NCBI RefSeq assembly: GCF_938017705.1 | Contig: NZ_CALIIS010000109.1 | Location: 1-22,992 of the forward strand | Direction of reading: 5' to 3' | Length of the DNA: 22,992 nt | DNA from: an uncultured Campylobacter sp. | Lineage (GTDB): Bacteria > Campylobacterota > Campylobacteria > Campylobacterales > Campylobacteraceae | In this document: positions 1-7,828 of the stretch, in pieces | Layout of the letters: every line of letters begins with the position of its first letter | How positions within the stretch are numbered: position 1 is the first letter of the stretch | The notes under the pieces: model-generated | Database searches by the model: none | Told to the model about the DNA's origin: nothing | What the model saw: only the letters and a program-made list of their open reading frames with translations | Program-made: the position numbers and the translations under genes

Positions 1-1
1 T

Positions 2-664
2 TCCACTTCACGAGGCTTCGCGATAGTTTCCCTTTTCGACTACGACAAATACAAGCAAGGCTATTGCCTCAAAGAAAATAGAATTTTGCCCAAAGAGGAG
101 CTATATAAAAGAGCGATAGGGCAGTATTTGGATTATGAGCTAAAACTAGATCAAATGATCAATGATTATAGGACTTATGCCTATGGTAGTTCCTGGCGCA
201 GCATATATGAAATCGCATATTATGAATTAGAAAATATAAATTTATCGAATTGGTTTGAAGTATTGAAAAAGCATCATGATAATAACGAGACGTTTGAAGA
301 GATTTTTATGAATAAACTGAAGGCCAAGAAAACCGATCCAAAGAAATATATAAAGATAAATTTAAATGATATGAGCGCCGGATTTGATAGACCGATAATT
401 ACTCTAGATGGCGCTTATAAAGGACCGAATATTCATATATTGTTAGATAAGTTTGTTTTAATTTATAAAAATTATATACAAGGCAACCATTCCGAATACC
501 TATTTGATAGAATGAATTTTTCTGAAAAAATCAAAGAATATTATCAGGAAAGAAACAAGGCGTCGTTTGATATAAAACAGGGTTTTGAGCTAGACAACTG
601 CGGAAATCTAAATTATCCATTAGAGGAATATTATTTAGGTAGCAGAGAGGCAAAAGGCGGTTGA
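2..664 (+). CDS. Hypothetical protein, 5' end outside the window
   Basis: I do not recognise this protein. The frame is open from base 2 without a stop and ends with TGA at 662-664, so it is very likely the C-terminal 220 residues of a longer gene. A TTG at 86 is the first start-like codon, but the reading frame continues upstream of it with ordinary protein sequence (SRGFAIVSLFDYDKYKQGY), so I do not take it as the start. The product is soluble, rich in Tyr, Asn, Lys and Glu, with no membrane segment and no Cys-pair motif. Base composition is clearly more AT-rich than the downstream genes and uses ATA for Ile often, which may indicate accessory or transferred DNA. It faces the histidine kinase gene tail to tail across a 93-bp spacer. 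Confidence is high that it is coding and very low for any function. Confidence 0.7.
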   Translation, partial: STSRGFAIVSLFDYDKYKQGYCLKENRILPKEELYKRAIGQYLDYELKLDQMINDYRTYAYGSSWRSIYEIAYYELENINLSNWFEVLKKHHDNNETFEEIFMNKLKAKKTDPKKYIKINLNDMSAGFDRPIITLDGAYKGPNIHILLDKFVLIYKNYIQGNHSEYLFDRMNFSEKIKEYYQERNKASFDIKQGFELDNCGNLNYPLEEYYLGSREAKGG

Positions 665-703
665 AAAGCCACGCTAAAACAAAATTTTAAAAAGTCCTAG
701 CCG

Positions 704-737
704 CGCAAATTTTACTTTTAAAATTTTAAAATTTGCG
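704..737. terminator. Candidate bidirectional terminator hairpin
   Basis: An 11-bp perfect inverted repeat (CGCAAATTTTA at 704-714, TAAAATTTGCG at 727-737) with a 12-base loop lies between two convergent genes, ending at 664 (plus) and 758 (minus). The A/T-rich stem gives short T runs on both strands, but there is no long terminal U tract. The position between converging genes supports a terminator role; the strength is uncertain. Confidence 0.45.
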
Positions 738-757
738 TCTAAATTTCATGCGCCGTT

Positions 758-1876
758 TTAATCCAAAAGTTTCTGCTTAAACAGCGGGATTTTGTAGCAA
801 AAGGTGCTGCCCTCGCCGAGCTTTGAGCTGACGCTTTTTGCGATGCCGTAGCGCTTGCAAATTTTATCGATTATGTTTAACCCGAGACCGAATCCGCCAA
901 GAGCCGCGTTTTCGCGCGAGTATCTCTCCCAGATCGCGCTCGTATCTTTTATGCCGATGCCGAAGTCCTGCACGCTAAAGACCGCTATGCTTACCCCTTT
1001 TTCCAGCCCGATGATGATCTTGCCGCCGGGGCGCGAGTATTTTATGGCGTTGCTTAGGGTGTTGTCGATGAGGCGCATTAGCGAGGTTTCGTCCATAAAG
1101 ACGCTAACGTCGGGCGCTATTCGCGATTGTAGGCTTATGTTTTTGCTTTTTGCGACCAGATAGATGAAATTTATCCTAGCGCCCAAAAACTCGCTCATAT
1201 CGATGCGGCGGCTTTTTAGGCTCATCTTGCCGCTTTTGATGAAGTACTCCACGTCCTCGTAAGTAATGATCATCTGCTTGAGCGCGGATTTTATTCGCGC
1301 CGTGTGTTTGTCGCGCAGCCCAAGCATCTCGGTGTTGATGAGTGCGACGCCCAGAGGGGTCTTTAGCTCGTGCATCGCGTCGTTGAAAAACGCCTTGATG
1401 AGGTTGCTTTGCTGCGCGTAGAAATTTTTTATGATTTTGTAGTTAAACAGCGCGATGATGAGCGCTACGAAGATCGTGATAAAGATCGTAGAGATCGCGA
1501 TAAATTCTATCTTTGCGTAGCTTATCTTTTTTGAGATGACGAAGAAATATAGCTTGCCCTCATGTAGAAAGTGGCGCTTTAAAAACACCCGTCCGCCAAA
1601 TTTCAGCGTGATAAACGCAAAATCGGGCGGCTGCACGCTTAGATTTGATCTTAAAATTTCGCCGTTTGCGTTTAGGATCGCGTAGTCGTAGATTAGCTCG
1701 TCTTTTAGATTCAGATCCGCACCGGCTAGGGCTTCGCCGCTTTTTTGTATCAGCTCGGCGACATCGGCGCTCTCTTCGATTTTGGAATTTAAATAGATGA
1801 TATAAAGACTCTCGCTTATAAAGGCGCCGATGATGAAAATCGCGCTAAAAAGCGTAAATTTAAACCCTTTAAGCAT
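758..1876 (-). CDS. Two-component sensor histidine kinase
   Basis: A membrane histidine kinase of 372 aa that should autophosphorylate and pass the phosphate to the regulator encoded just upstream. Visible parts: TM1 at about residues 7-25, an extracytoplasmic region of about 95 residues, TM2 at about 122-146, the H-box MHELKTPLG with the phospho-acceptor His169, the N-box around DNTLSNAIKYS (271-281), G1 DFGIGI (304-309) and G2 GGFGLGLN (327-334). The ATG at 1874-1876 is chosen because it overlaps the regulator's stop codon by 8 bases and places TM1 at the N-terminus. An extension to 2005 would only add sequence read out of frame from the regulator gene. The sensor region has no recognised domain. 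Its place at the end of a sulfur-reductase operon suggests a respiration-related signal, which is inference. Confidence 0.93.
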   Translation of the reverse strand: MLKGFKFTLFSAIFIIGAFISESLYIIYLNSKIEESADVAELIQKSGEALAGADLNLKDELIYDYAILNANGEILRSNLSVQPPDFAFITLKFGGRVFLKRHFLHEGKLYFFVISKKISYAKIEFIAISTIFITIFVALIIALFNYKIIKNFYAQQSNLIKAFFNDAMHELKTPLGVALINTEMLGLRDKHTARIKSALKQMIITYEDVEYFIKSGKMSLKSRRIDMSEFLGARINFIYLVAKSKNISLQSRIAPDVSVFMDETSLMRLIDNTLSNAIKYSRPGGKIIIGLEKGVSIAVFSVQDFGIGIKDTSAIWERYSRENAALGGFGLGLNIIDKICKRYGIAKSVSSKLGEGSTFCYKIPLFKQKLLD

Positions 1877-2522
1877 TGATCTTATATCCGAGTCCGCGGC
1901 TGGAGAGGATGAAGTCGTTGCTTGTTTTGGAGCGGAGGTTGCTGATATGCACGCGCACATCGACGCTGCCCGCTTCGCCGTCCCATACGTCGGCGATGAG
2001 TTCATCTACGCTAACGAATCTTTTGATATTGGCGAGCAAAAATTCTATAATCTTGATCTCTTTGGCGCTTAGCGATATCTCTTCGTCCGCGCGTTTTAAA
2101 ATTTTTAAATTTGCGAAGTAGTGAAATTTATTCGCGATCTTGACGGCGCCCTTTTCGTCGCCGAAATACTTTCGCATCAGCTCGCTTACTCTAAATTTAA
2201 GCTCGGCTAGGTGGAAGGGCTTTTTTAGATATTCGTTGCAGCCTAGCTCGTAGCACTGGCTCAAATCGTCGATGTCGCCGAGCGAGGTCATCATCATCAC
2301 GGGGGTGTTAAGACCGAGGCTGCGGGCGTATTTTAGCACCTCTTCGCCCGAGACCTCCGGCACCTTGATGTCTAAAATCAGCAGATGGTAGGCATTCGCG
2401 GCGATCTTATCGCAGGCTGCGTCGCCGCTAGAGCATTCGTCCACCTCGTAGCCAAGCTCCTGCAGATACTCGCTTACGCTGCTTCTGTATTCAAAATCGT
2501 CCTCTAAAAGTAAAATTTTCAA
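1869..2522 (-). CDS. OmpR-family response regulator
   Basis: A 217-aa response regulator. The receiver domain occupies about residues 1-115, with acidic pocket D8/D9, phospho-acceptor D51, T79 and K101 followed by Pro. A winged-helix DNA-binding domain covers about 125-216 and ends with the typical SSRGLGYKI strand. It starts with TTG at 2522-2520; the upstream AGGGA at a 6-base spacing supports this start, and MKILLLEDD is the expected receiver N-terminus. It lies 26 bp behind the membrane subunit gene of the reductase and overlaps the kinase gene by 8 bases, so the pair is translationally coupled and probably co-transcribed with the reductase. A GC-rich hairpin sits in the short spacer in front of it. 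Likely targets include its own operon, but that is inferred from position only. Confidence 0.94.
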   Translation of the reverse strand: MKILLLEDDFEYRSSVSEYLQELGYEVDECSSGDAACDKIAANAYHLLILDIKVPEVSGEEVLKYARSLGLNTPVMMMTSLGDIDDLSQCYELGCNEYLKKPFHLAELKFRVSELMRKYFGDEKGAVKIANKFHYFANLKILKRADEEISLSAKEIKIIEFLLANIKRFVSVDELIADVWDGEAGSVDVRVHISNLRSKTSNDFILSSRGLGYKINA

Positions 2523-2537
2523 ACCCGTTCCCTAAAT

Positions 2538-2559
2538 CGGGAGCGAGACTACGCTCCCG
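2538..2559 (-). promoter_or_regulatory. Intercistronic GC-rich hairpin between psrC and the regulator gene
   Basis: A perfect 8-bp stem (CGGGAGCG / CGCTCCCG) with a 6-base loop. The stop codon of the psrC-like gene (2549-2551) is inside the loop, and the regulator's TTG start follows 15 bases after the stem on the minus strand. No U tract follows, so a simple terminator is unlikely. An attenuator, RNA-processing or mRNA-stability element that sets different levels for reductase and regulator is plausible. Confidence 0.5.
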
Positions 2560-3520
2560 TGCAAATTTGCCCCGCATATACAACGAAGTAGCGAAGCAGA
2601 ATGACGCCGCAAAGCACGACAAAAGAATTTAAAACTATAAACGCAGGCTTGTAGGCGTGGTTTTTCAGCGCCGTAAAGGCGATGATGATCGGAGCGATGA
2701 GCCCCGTGCCTAAAACGCCGATCCAGAAAATTTTACCGTAAACCTCGTGCGTCAAAGCCTGCTGTGCCGCAAGCGCGCTCGTGCCGCCCTCAAAATACAT
2801 CCCGACAAACAGAATGAATAAAAGCGGAATTTCAAAGAGTATCGCGCGCAGATCAAGCACCAAAAGGTATTTTATGCTATCTTTGTTTAACGAGCCTTTA
2901 AAAAACAGAAGTCCAACTAAAATGCTCGCCGCGATGCCGCTGGAAAAGCCCGATAGCAAAAATAAAATCGGCAGCACCGGAGTATTCCAAAGCGGAATTT
3001 TCATCACCGCGCTTAACAAAAAGCCTGTGTATGCGCCCACGCAAAGAGCAAGGATAAATAAAACCCGCTCGAATAGTTTGGAAGCTTTGGCAAATGAGCT
3101 TAGTAAATTTACGATAGGTCGCAGAAACGCAAGTAGTTTAAATTTACAAATTTCCTCGCCGAATACGCATAGCGCAAATACAAAGCTAAACGGCACGTAG
3201 ATCAAAAGCGCCAAAACGCCGAGGCTCATTACGGAGCCGAAGTTAAATTTGATCAGCAAAAGATAAAAGCTAAATGGCTTGCCCAGATCAAAGATCAAAA
3301 GCAAAAGCCCCGCGCAGATCGTAAGCGGCGCCGTGATCGCACCCGCTCTTATCATCGCGTCCCAGATAGAATTTTGCTCGCTTTCGTGGCGATTCCATTT
3401 AACTAAAAGCGCCACCATCGTCGCTCCCGCGCTAAGACCCGCCAAAAATAGATAAATCGCAATCGGCCAAGGCCAGTAAATTTCAGAGTATTGGCTCATA
3501 TCGCCCCACATATTATTCAT
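2549..3520 (-). CDS. psrC: NrfD/PsrC-type membrane subunit of polysulfide/thiosulfate reductase
   Basis: An integral membrane subunit of 323 aa with about eight or nine hydrophobic helices, beginning with the NrfD-family pattern of a short N-terminus (YWPWPIAIYLFLAGLSAGA) leading straight into the first helix. In this family the subunit anchors the complex and oxidises menaquinol, passing electrons to the iron-sulfur subunit. Its length is close to that of the Wolinella and Salmonella relatives. The start at 3520 overlaps the end of the preceding gene by 8 bases, and a strong AAGGAGG ribosome site lies inside that gene's last codons, so translation is coupled. The stop codon lies in the loop of the hairpin at 2538-2559. 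The family assignment is secure, but the exact substrate of the complex cannot be read from this subunit. Confidence 0.88.
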   Translation of the reverse strand: MNNMWGDMSQYSEIYWPWPIAIYLFLAGLSAGATMVALLVKWNRHESEQNSIWDAMIRAGAITAPLTICAGLLLLIFDLGKPFSFYLLLIKFNFGSVMSLGVLALLIYVPFSFVFALCVFGEEICKFKLLAFLRPIVNLLSSFAKASKLFERVLFILALCVGAYTGFLLSAVMKIPLWNTPVLPILFLLSGFSSGIAASILVGLLFFKGSLNKDSIKYLLVLDLRAILFEIPLLFILFVGMYFEGGTSALAAQQALTHEVYGKIFWIGVLGTGLIAPIIIAFTALKNHAYKPAFIVLNSFVVLCGVILLRYFVVYAGQICTGA

Positions 3521-4079
3521 AGCGTCCTCCTTTTTTGTTTTTGATATTCGCTAGGCGCGGCTTGGTGTTTAGATACGCTTTTGGATATTCTACGCTCGTT
3601 TTGGCTAGCAGCTTGCTTACCTCGGAATTTACGTCATTTACATCGCCGAAAGTTAAAGCATCCGTTGGGCACACGCTTACGCATGCGGGTTGCAAGCCTT
3701 TGATAGTGCGGTTCGTGTAGCAAAAGGTGCATTTGCCGATAGCGTGCGTGATAGGATCGACAAATCTGGCGTCATAAGGACAGGCCAGGATGCAGTATTT
3801 GCAGCTGACGCAAAGCCTCTCGTCTATGAGCGTTACGCCGTCTTTGGTTTTAAAGCTAGCGCCCGTAGGGCAGACGTCCACGCAGGGGCTATCCTCGCAC
3901 ATAACGCAGCTGGCGCGCGAGTAATCAAGCTTTAAATTTGGAAAAACGCCGCTTGTTTTGCCGTGCACTTGCAGCCTATAAACGCCGCTAGGCACGCCGT
4001 TTTCGTTCCTGCACGCAACCGAACAGGCTTGGCAACCTATACATAAATTTTCGTCATGAATCATTATGAGTTTTTTCAT
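3513..4079 (-). CDS. psrB: Four-cluster iron-sulfur subunit of polysulfide/thiosulfate reductase
   Basis: A 188-aa electron-transfer subunit of the DMSO-reductase family. Sixteen cysteines form four [4Fe-4S] sites: C13/C16/C19/C23, C58/C61/C66/C70, C90/C93/C96/C100 and C117/C120/C133/C137. It should carry electrons from the membrane quinol subunit to the molybdopterin subunit. It has no signal peptide, which fits the usual export bound to the Tat-targeted catalytic partner. It starts 10 bp after the catalytic subunit gene, with AGGGAG as ribosome site, and its 3' end overlaps the membrane subunit gene. The call rests on cysteine spacing and operon order; the gene symbol follows the Wolinella naming. 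Confidence 0.92.
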   Translation of the reverse strand: MKKLIMIHDENLCIGCQACSVACRNENGVPSGVYRLQVHGKTSGVFPNLKLDYSRASCVMCEDSPCVDVCPTGASFKTKDGVTLIDERLCVSCKYCILACPYDARFVDPITHAIGKCTFCYTNRTIKGLQPACVSVCPTDALTFGDVNDVNSEVSKLLAKTSVEYPKAYLNTKPRLANIKNKKGGRYE

Positions 4080-4089
4080 AATCGCTCCC

Positions 4090-6354
4090 TTAAATTTTAA
4101 CTATATCGACGCCGACGTTGGTTACCATCGTGCTTACCACAGGACCCGCAGCCGGATCGAGAAGGACGCTTTGGTTGGTGCCTATGCCGTTCGTGCGCTT
4201 TAGCCCGGGGCTTACGTGCCCAAAGCCGTGGTATAAAAATAGGCAATCGTCTCTGATGCCTTGCGTGACGAAAATTTTAGCCTTTTGCTCGCCGAATTTG
4301 TTTTTGAGCTTCACGACATCGCCCGTCTTTAGCCCCTCCGCTTTTGCAGAAGCTGGGCTGATCCAAACCGGCGATTCGCTCATCATATCGTTTAAAATTT
4401 TGACATTTTGAGTGTGGCCGTTGGTGTGAAGCGCGGTCTTGCCGGTCATCAAGCAGTATTTGTGTCCGCCAAATACGTCCATACCCTCGGTATTTAAGCA
4501 GCCGTATCCCGCAAAAAGCTCCTCCACTTTCGGCGCGAAAAGCTCGATCTTGCCGCTCGGGGTTTTAAATTTCATCTGAGAGCTCATCTCGCCGTTTTCG
4601 TCCACGAACTCCGCCGCGGCAGGATATTTATCGATAAATTTAGCCACGAGCTTCGGCTCTCGGTAGTACAGCTTCGGCACCTTGTAGCTTACGTAGCCGT
4701 TTTTGATTAAATTTGCGATCAGCTCGGCGTTGCCTTTGGCTTGCTGCATGCGGTATTCGTCGATGTTGTTCCAGGTGTAGTCTTTATCGATCTTCATCAC
4801 CCTTGCAAGCTCTCTAAAAATTTCATAGCCGCACTTCGTATCGCCCACCGGCTCGACGGCTTTGTTTCGCATCACAAATCCAGGCGCGGTGCCGCCTTTG
4901 TTTTGAATAGACTCGTCGCGCTCTAAATATGTGGATTCGGGCAAGATCACGTCGGCTAAGCACGCGAAGTCGCTCATATACACGTCGATTGCGAGTACGA
5001 AGTCTAGCTTTTTGATCGCCTCTACGCTCTTATCCACGCCCGCAACGTTGATGAGGTGGTTAAAGCGCGTGCTGACCCAGCCTTTTACGGGGTAAGGCTT
5101 TTCGCTTAAAATCGTAGGCGCGATCTGCATCAAAACACCGTGTTTGCGCGGCACGAAGAAATTTTCGCTACCTTCCTCGCCGCAGCCGTCGATACGCGCG
5201 GTCTTTGGAATTTTAAAATTTTTATCCGGGTTTGAGATGGTAGGGAATAGATCCTCTTTGCAAAGTGCGTTAAAGGTTTTGGAATCTTTAGAGAAGTAAA
5301 TTCCGCCCTTTTTCTCGACGTTTCCCATCAGCGCGTTTGCGATCGCTATGGCGCGCGTGCGGACGTATTCGGCTTTAGCGGTCGTGGTTTTATGACCCCA
5401 GTCGATTACGACTGCGGGAGCCGCGGCGTAAATTTCATTTGCAATGCGCTCTACCTTGTCCGCTTTGATCCCCGTGATGGCCTCCTGCCAAAGCGGCGTC
5501 GTATCCTTTACGGATTGCTTTAACTCCTCTAACCCCACGGCGTATTGTTCGATAAATTTTTTGTCGTATTTGTTATCGCGCAGCCAGACGTGAATCAGCG
5601 CCATCAAAAATGCCGCGTCGGTTCCCGGTTTTATCGGAAGCCACTCGTCTGCTTTGGACGCTACGACGCTAAAGCGCGGATCGAGGACCAAAAGCTTTAC
5701 GTCCTCTCTGCTTGCGGCTTTTGCAAGCTTTTTGGTTTTTGAGATGTCGATGCCCTCAAAGAGGTTGTGGCCGAAATTTACGATGTATTTTGCGTCGCCG
5801 TAGTCTCTTTGCATATTAGCGCCGAAGGTGTGCGGCACGGCGATATTGTAGGTGACCGGGCAACAGGACCAGTGCGAGTAGATGTTCGGGCTGCCGTAGG
5901 CACAGGCGAAATTCATCATCTGAGTATGGTGCTCGCCCGTTTTGGAGGTAAAAACTACGCTTTGCGGACCGTATTTTTGCGAAATCTCGCCCAGCTTCTG
6001 CGCGCAAATTTTAAGCGCCTCGTCCCAGCTCGCCTCTTTAAATTTGCCCTCGCCGCGCTCGCCTACGCGAATGAGCGGCTTAATGAGCCTTTGATCGTCG
6101 TAGAGCTGATTGATGCCCGCTCCGCCGCGAGCGCAGACGGAGGTTTTGTTTGCAAACCTGTGGTTGCCCTCGATTAAAGCGCCGCGGCCGTCTTTGACGG
6201 TCACCTCGATAGGACAGCGCGAGGAGCACATCTCGCAGACGCTGGCGACTTTCTTTTCCGTCCCGCCTGTAACCGCGCTAGCGTTTAAATTTAGATTTAG
6301 CGTCGCTAGCGTGCCGATCGCGGCGGTACTTTTTAAGAAATTTCGTCTATTCAT
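4090..6354 (-). CDS. psrA: Molybdopterin oxidoreductase, polysulfide/thiosulfate reductase catalytic subunit
   Basis: The catalytic subunit (754 aa) of a periplasmic sulfur-compound reductase. A twin-arginine leader (RRNFLK, residues 3-8) and hydrophobic stretch to about residue 27 direct Tat export. The proximal [4Fe-4S] ligands are C40, C43, C47 and C74. A candidate molybdenum ligand Cys lies in SHWSCCPVT (C164 or C165). Molybdopterin-oxidoreductase and C-terminal dinucleotide-binding domains follow over the rest, and the length matches PsrA/PhsA proteins of about 750-765 aa. Family members reduce polysulfide or thiosulfate with electrons from menaquinol. It is the first gene of psrABC-regulator-kinase. 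A good ribosome site (AAGGAG) precedes the ATG. Whether the substrate is polysulfide, thiosulfate or another sulfur compound (tetrathionate is less likely) is not decided by sequence. Confidence 0.9.
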   Translation of the reverse strand: MNRRNFLKSTAAIGTLATLNLNLNASAVTGGTEKKVASVCEMCSSRCPIEVTVKDGRGALIEGNHRFANKTSVCARGGAGINQLYDDQRLIKPLIRVGERGEGKFKEASWDEALKICAQKLGEISQKYGPQSVVFTSKTGEHHTQMMNFACAYGSPNIYSHWSCCPVTYNIAVPHTFGANMQRDYGDAKYIVNFGHNLFEGIDISKTKKLAKAASREDVKLLVLDPRFSVVASKADEWLPIKPGTDAAFLMALIHVWLRDNKYDKKFIEQYAVGLEELKQSVKDTTPLWQEAITGIKADKVERIANEIYAAAPAVVIDWGHKTTTAKAEYVRTRAIAIANALMGNVEKKGGIYFSKDSKTFNALCKEDLFPTISNPDKNFKIPKTARIDGCGEEGSENFFVPRKHGVLMQIAPTILSEKPYPVKGWVSTRFNHLINVAGVDKSVEAIKKLDFVLAIDVYMSDFACLADVILPESTYLERDESIQNKGGTAPGFVMRNKAVEPVGDTKCGYEIFRELARVMKIDKDYTWNNIDEYRMQQAKGNAELIANLIKNGYVSYKVPKLYYREPKLVAKFIDKYPAAAEFVDENGEMSSQMKFKTPSGKIELFAPKVEELFAGYGCLNTEGMDVFGGHKYCLMTGKTALHTNGHTQNVKILNDMMSESPVWISPASAKAEGLKTGDVVKLKNKFGEQKAKIFVTQGIRDDCLFLYHGFGHVSPGLKRTNGIGTNQSVLLDPAAGPVVSTMVTNVGVDIVKI

Positions 6355-6398
6355 AAAAACTCCTTACCTTTAAATTTTGGTAGGAATTCTAAGGCTTC

Positions 6399-6404
6399 AT
6401 AGTA
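6399..6404 (-). promoter_or_regulatory. psrA: Possible -10 element for the psr-like operon
   Basis: TACTAT on the minus strand, preceded by a T-rich stretch, about 45 bases upstream of the psrA ATG in the 85-bp gap after the MFS gene. Campylobacter sigma-70 promoters rely mainly on the -10 box, so this is a reasonable but weak candidate. Read-through from the MFS gene is also possible. Confidence 0.3.
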
Positions 6405-6439
6405 AAAATAAGGTTAATTTTGATAATGCAGCTTTTGGC

Positions 6440-7672
6440 TTAGACTTTATCTCGAAAGATAAAATGCGTCCTGCGCCGTATTTTAAAGCCATAAAATAGA
6501 GCCAGCAGTAGCAAAATGCTAATTGCGCCGCAGATCGCAAGGGCTACGCGAGCGCCTAGCAGCTCGGTAAAAAAGCCCGATATGAGCGCTCCAAATGGCG
6601 TACTACCTATTAGAAATAGCGCGTATAAGCTAAGTACGCGCCCGCGGAATTCGTTGCTTACGTGCATTTGCACGGTGGAGTTGATGCTTGAGTTTGTGAT
6701 TACGAAAAGAAATCCAGTTACGGCAAGCCCTGCTGCGGCCCATGCGAAGGAATTCGCAGCCCCAGTAAGAGCTAAGCTCACCCCCATAGCGATCGCGCAC
6801 GATCTGATTTTACGGATGCCAAGTTTATCAAAAATTGCTACGAAAAGCGCGCCGCAAAAGGCTCCCACGCCCAGAGCCGACATCAAATATCCAAAGCTTC
6901 GCTCATCCGCGTCTAGGCTAAGCTTAACAAGTGCCGAGATCGTTACGTTGTAATTTGGCACCAGCGTCGCTACGATAAGCACTATTATCATTAGCTCGCT
7001 TAGAATTTTTTTGTGCGATACATACGAAATTCCAGCACCGATCGAGGCAAAAACGCCTCCGCTTCTGCTAGATAGCGTAGTAACGGATGGCGGAATTTTT
7101 ATGAAAAACAGCGAAACGATGATACCTAAAAAGCTAAGCGCATTGAATAAAAAGCAAAAGCCCACGCCCCACAGCGCCATCACGATCCCCGCAAGTGCGG
7201 GTCCTGCAATACGAGCGACGTTGAAGGACATAGAATTTAACGCTATGGCGTTGGCTAGATCGCGGGGCGAGTCGATGAGATCTTTTACCATCGACTGACG
7301 GCTCGGGGCGTCCATGCTGGTAAAGATGCCACTTGCAAAAGCGCAAAATAAAATTTTGCCGAAAGAATATAGCTCGCAAAAGCTCATAACCGCGAAAATT
7401 GAGGCAGTCACCGCCATGCCTATTTGAGCGAGCAAAAGGATCTTTTTGCGATTAAACTTATCGAGCAGTACACCGGAAAACGGCGTGAAAAGTAGTGCCG
7501 GCAAAAACTGCGCCGCAGCCACGAGACTGACCTTAAAAGCGTCTGCGGTGATGCTTAGCACTAGCCACGGCAGTGCGACGCTTTGCATCCAAGAGCCAAT
7601 CAGCGAGAGGTTCATCCCGATCCAATAAATTCTAAAATTTGAGTATTTAAGCGATAGGAAGGGATTTTTCAA
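6440..7672 (-). CDS. MFS transporter, putative exporter (MFS_3-like)
   Basis: A 410-aa membrane protein with about 12 hydrophobic helices. The N-terminal pattern (YSNFRIYWIGMNLSLIGSWM, then the A-like motif GVLLDKFNRKK near residues 67-77) is typical of the MFS_3 group, which includes multidrug and enterobactin-type exporters. The helix 2-3 loop with D and RK is the standard MFS motif A. The start is TTG at 7672-7670, supported by an AAGGTGG ribosome site four bases before it; the next Met would cut into the first helix. It has its own -10 TATAAT at 7702-7707 and is divergent from the PAS gene. It reads in the same direction as the reductase operon 85 bp downstream. Substrate unknown. Confidence 0.88.
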   Translation of the reverse strand: MKNPFLSLKYSNFRIYWIGMNLSLIGSWMQSVALPWLVLSITADAFKVSLVAAAQFLPALLFTPFSGVLLDKFNRKKILLLAQIGMAVTASIFAVMSFCELYSFGKILFCAFASGIFTSMDAPSRQSMVKDLIDSPRDLANAIALNSMSFNVARIAGPALAGIVMALWGVGFCFLFNALSFLGIIVSLFFIKIPPSVTTLSSRSGGVFASIGAGISYVSHKKILSELMIIVLIVATLVPNYNVTISALVKLSLDADERSFGYLMSALGVGAFCGALFVAIFDKLGIRKIRSCAIAMGVSLALTGAANSFAWAAAGLAVTGFLFVITNSSINSTVQMHVSNEFRGRVLSLYALFLIGSTPFGALISGFFTELLGARVALAICGAISILLLLALFYGFKIRRRTHFIFRDKV

Positions 7673-7701
7673 CGCGCCACCTTTTGAAATTTTGATTTGA
7701 G

Positions 7702-7707
7702 ATTATA
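7702..7707 (-). promoter_or_regulatory. -10 box for the MFS gene
   Basis: A perfect TATAAT on the minus strand, preceded by TG, about 30 bases before the TTG start. It lies in a 156-bp AT-rich divergent region shared with the PAS gene promoter. Confidence 0.55.
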
Positions 7708-7791
7708 CATTAAATTTTAAAAATTCACTTAAAGATTTAACATTTATAAAAATTTAACGAAAATTTAATATTTCTGAAAAGAAAAATTTTA

Positions 7792-7797
7792 TATACT
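7792..7797 (+). promoter_or_regulatory. -10 box for the PAS-domain gene
   Basis: TATACT following a T-rich stretch, 31 bases before the ATG at 7829. AAAGGA at 7817-7822 is the ribosome site with a 6-base spacing. Consistent with a campylobacterial sigma-70 promoter. Confidence 0.5.
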
Positions 7798-7828
7798 CTG
7801 CAATAAATTTTTAAGCAAAGGATTAAAA

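Noticed and set aside
1877..2005. N-terminal extension of the histidine kinase by 43 residues
   Set aside because: It lies wholly inside the response regulator gene in another frame, has low-complexity Ala/Ser composition, and puts the first membrane helix away from the N-terminus; the ATG at 1876 gives a normal overlap.
5767..6177. 136-codon open frame opposite psrA
   Set aside because: It is antisense to a securely identified gene, has no ribosome site, and its composition follows the third-position pattern of psrA.
6516..6953. 145-codon open frame opposite the MFS gene
   Set aside because: Shadow of the MFS coding pattern; no family resemblance and no start signal.
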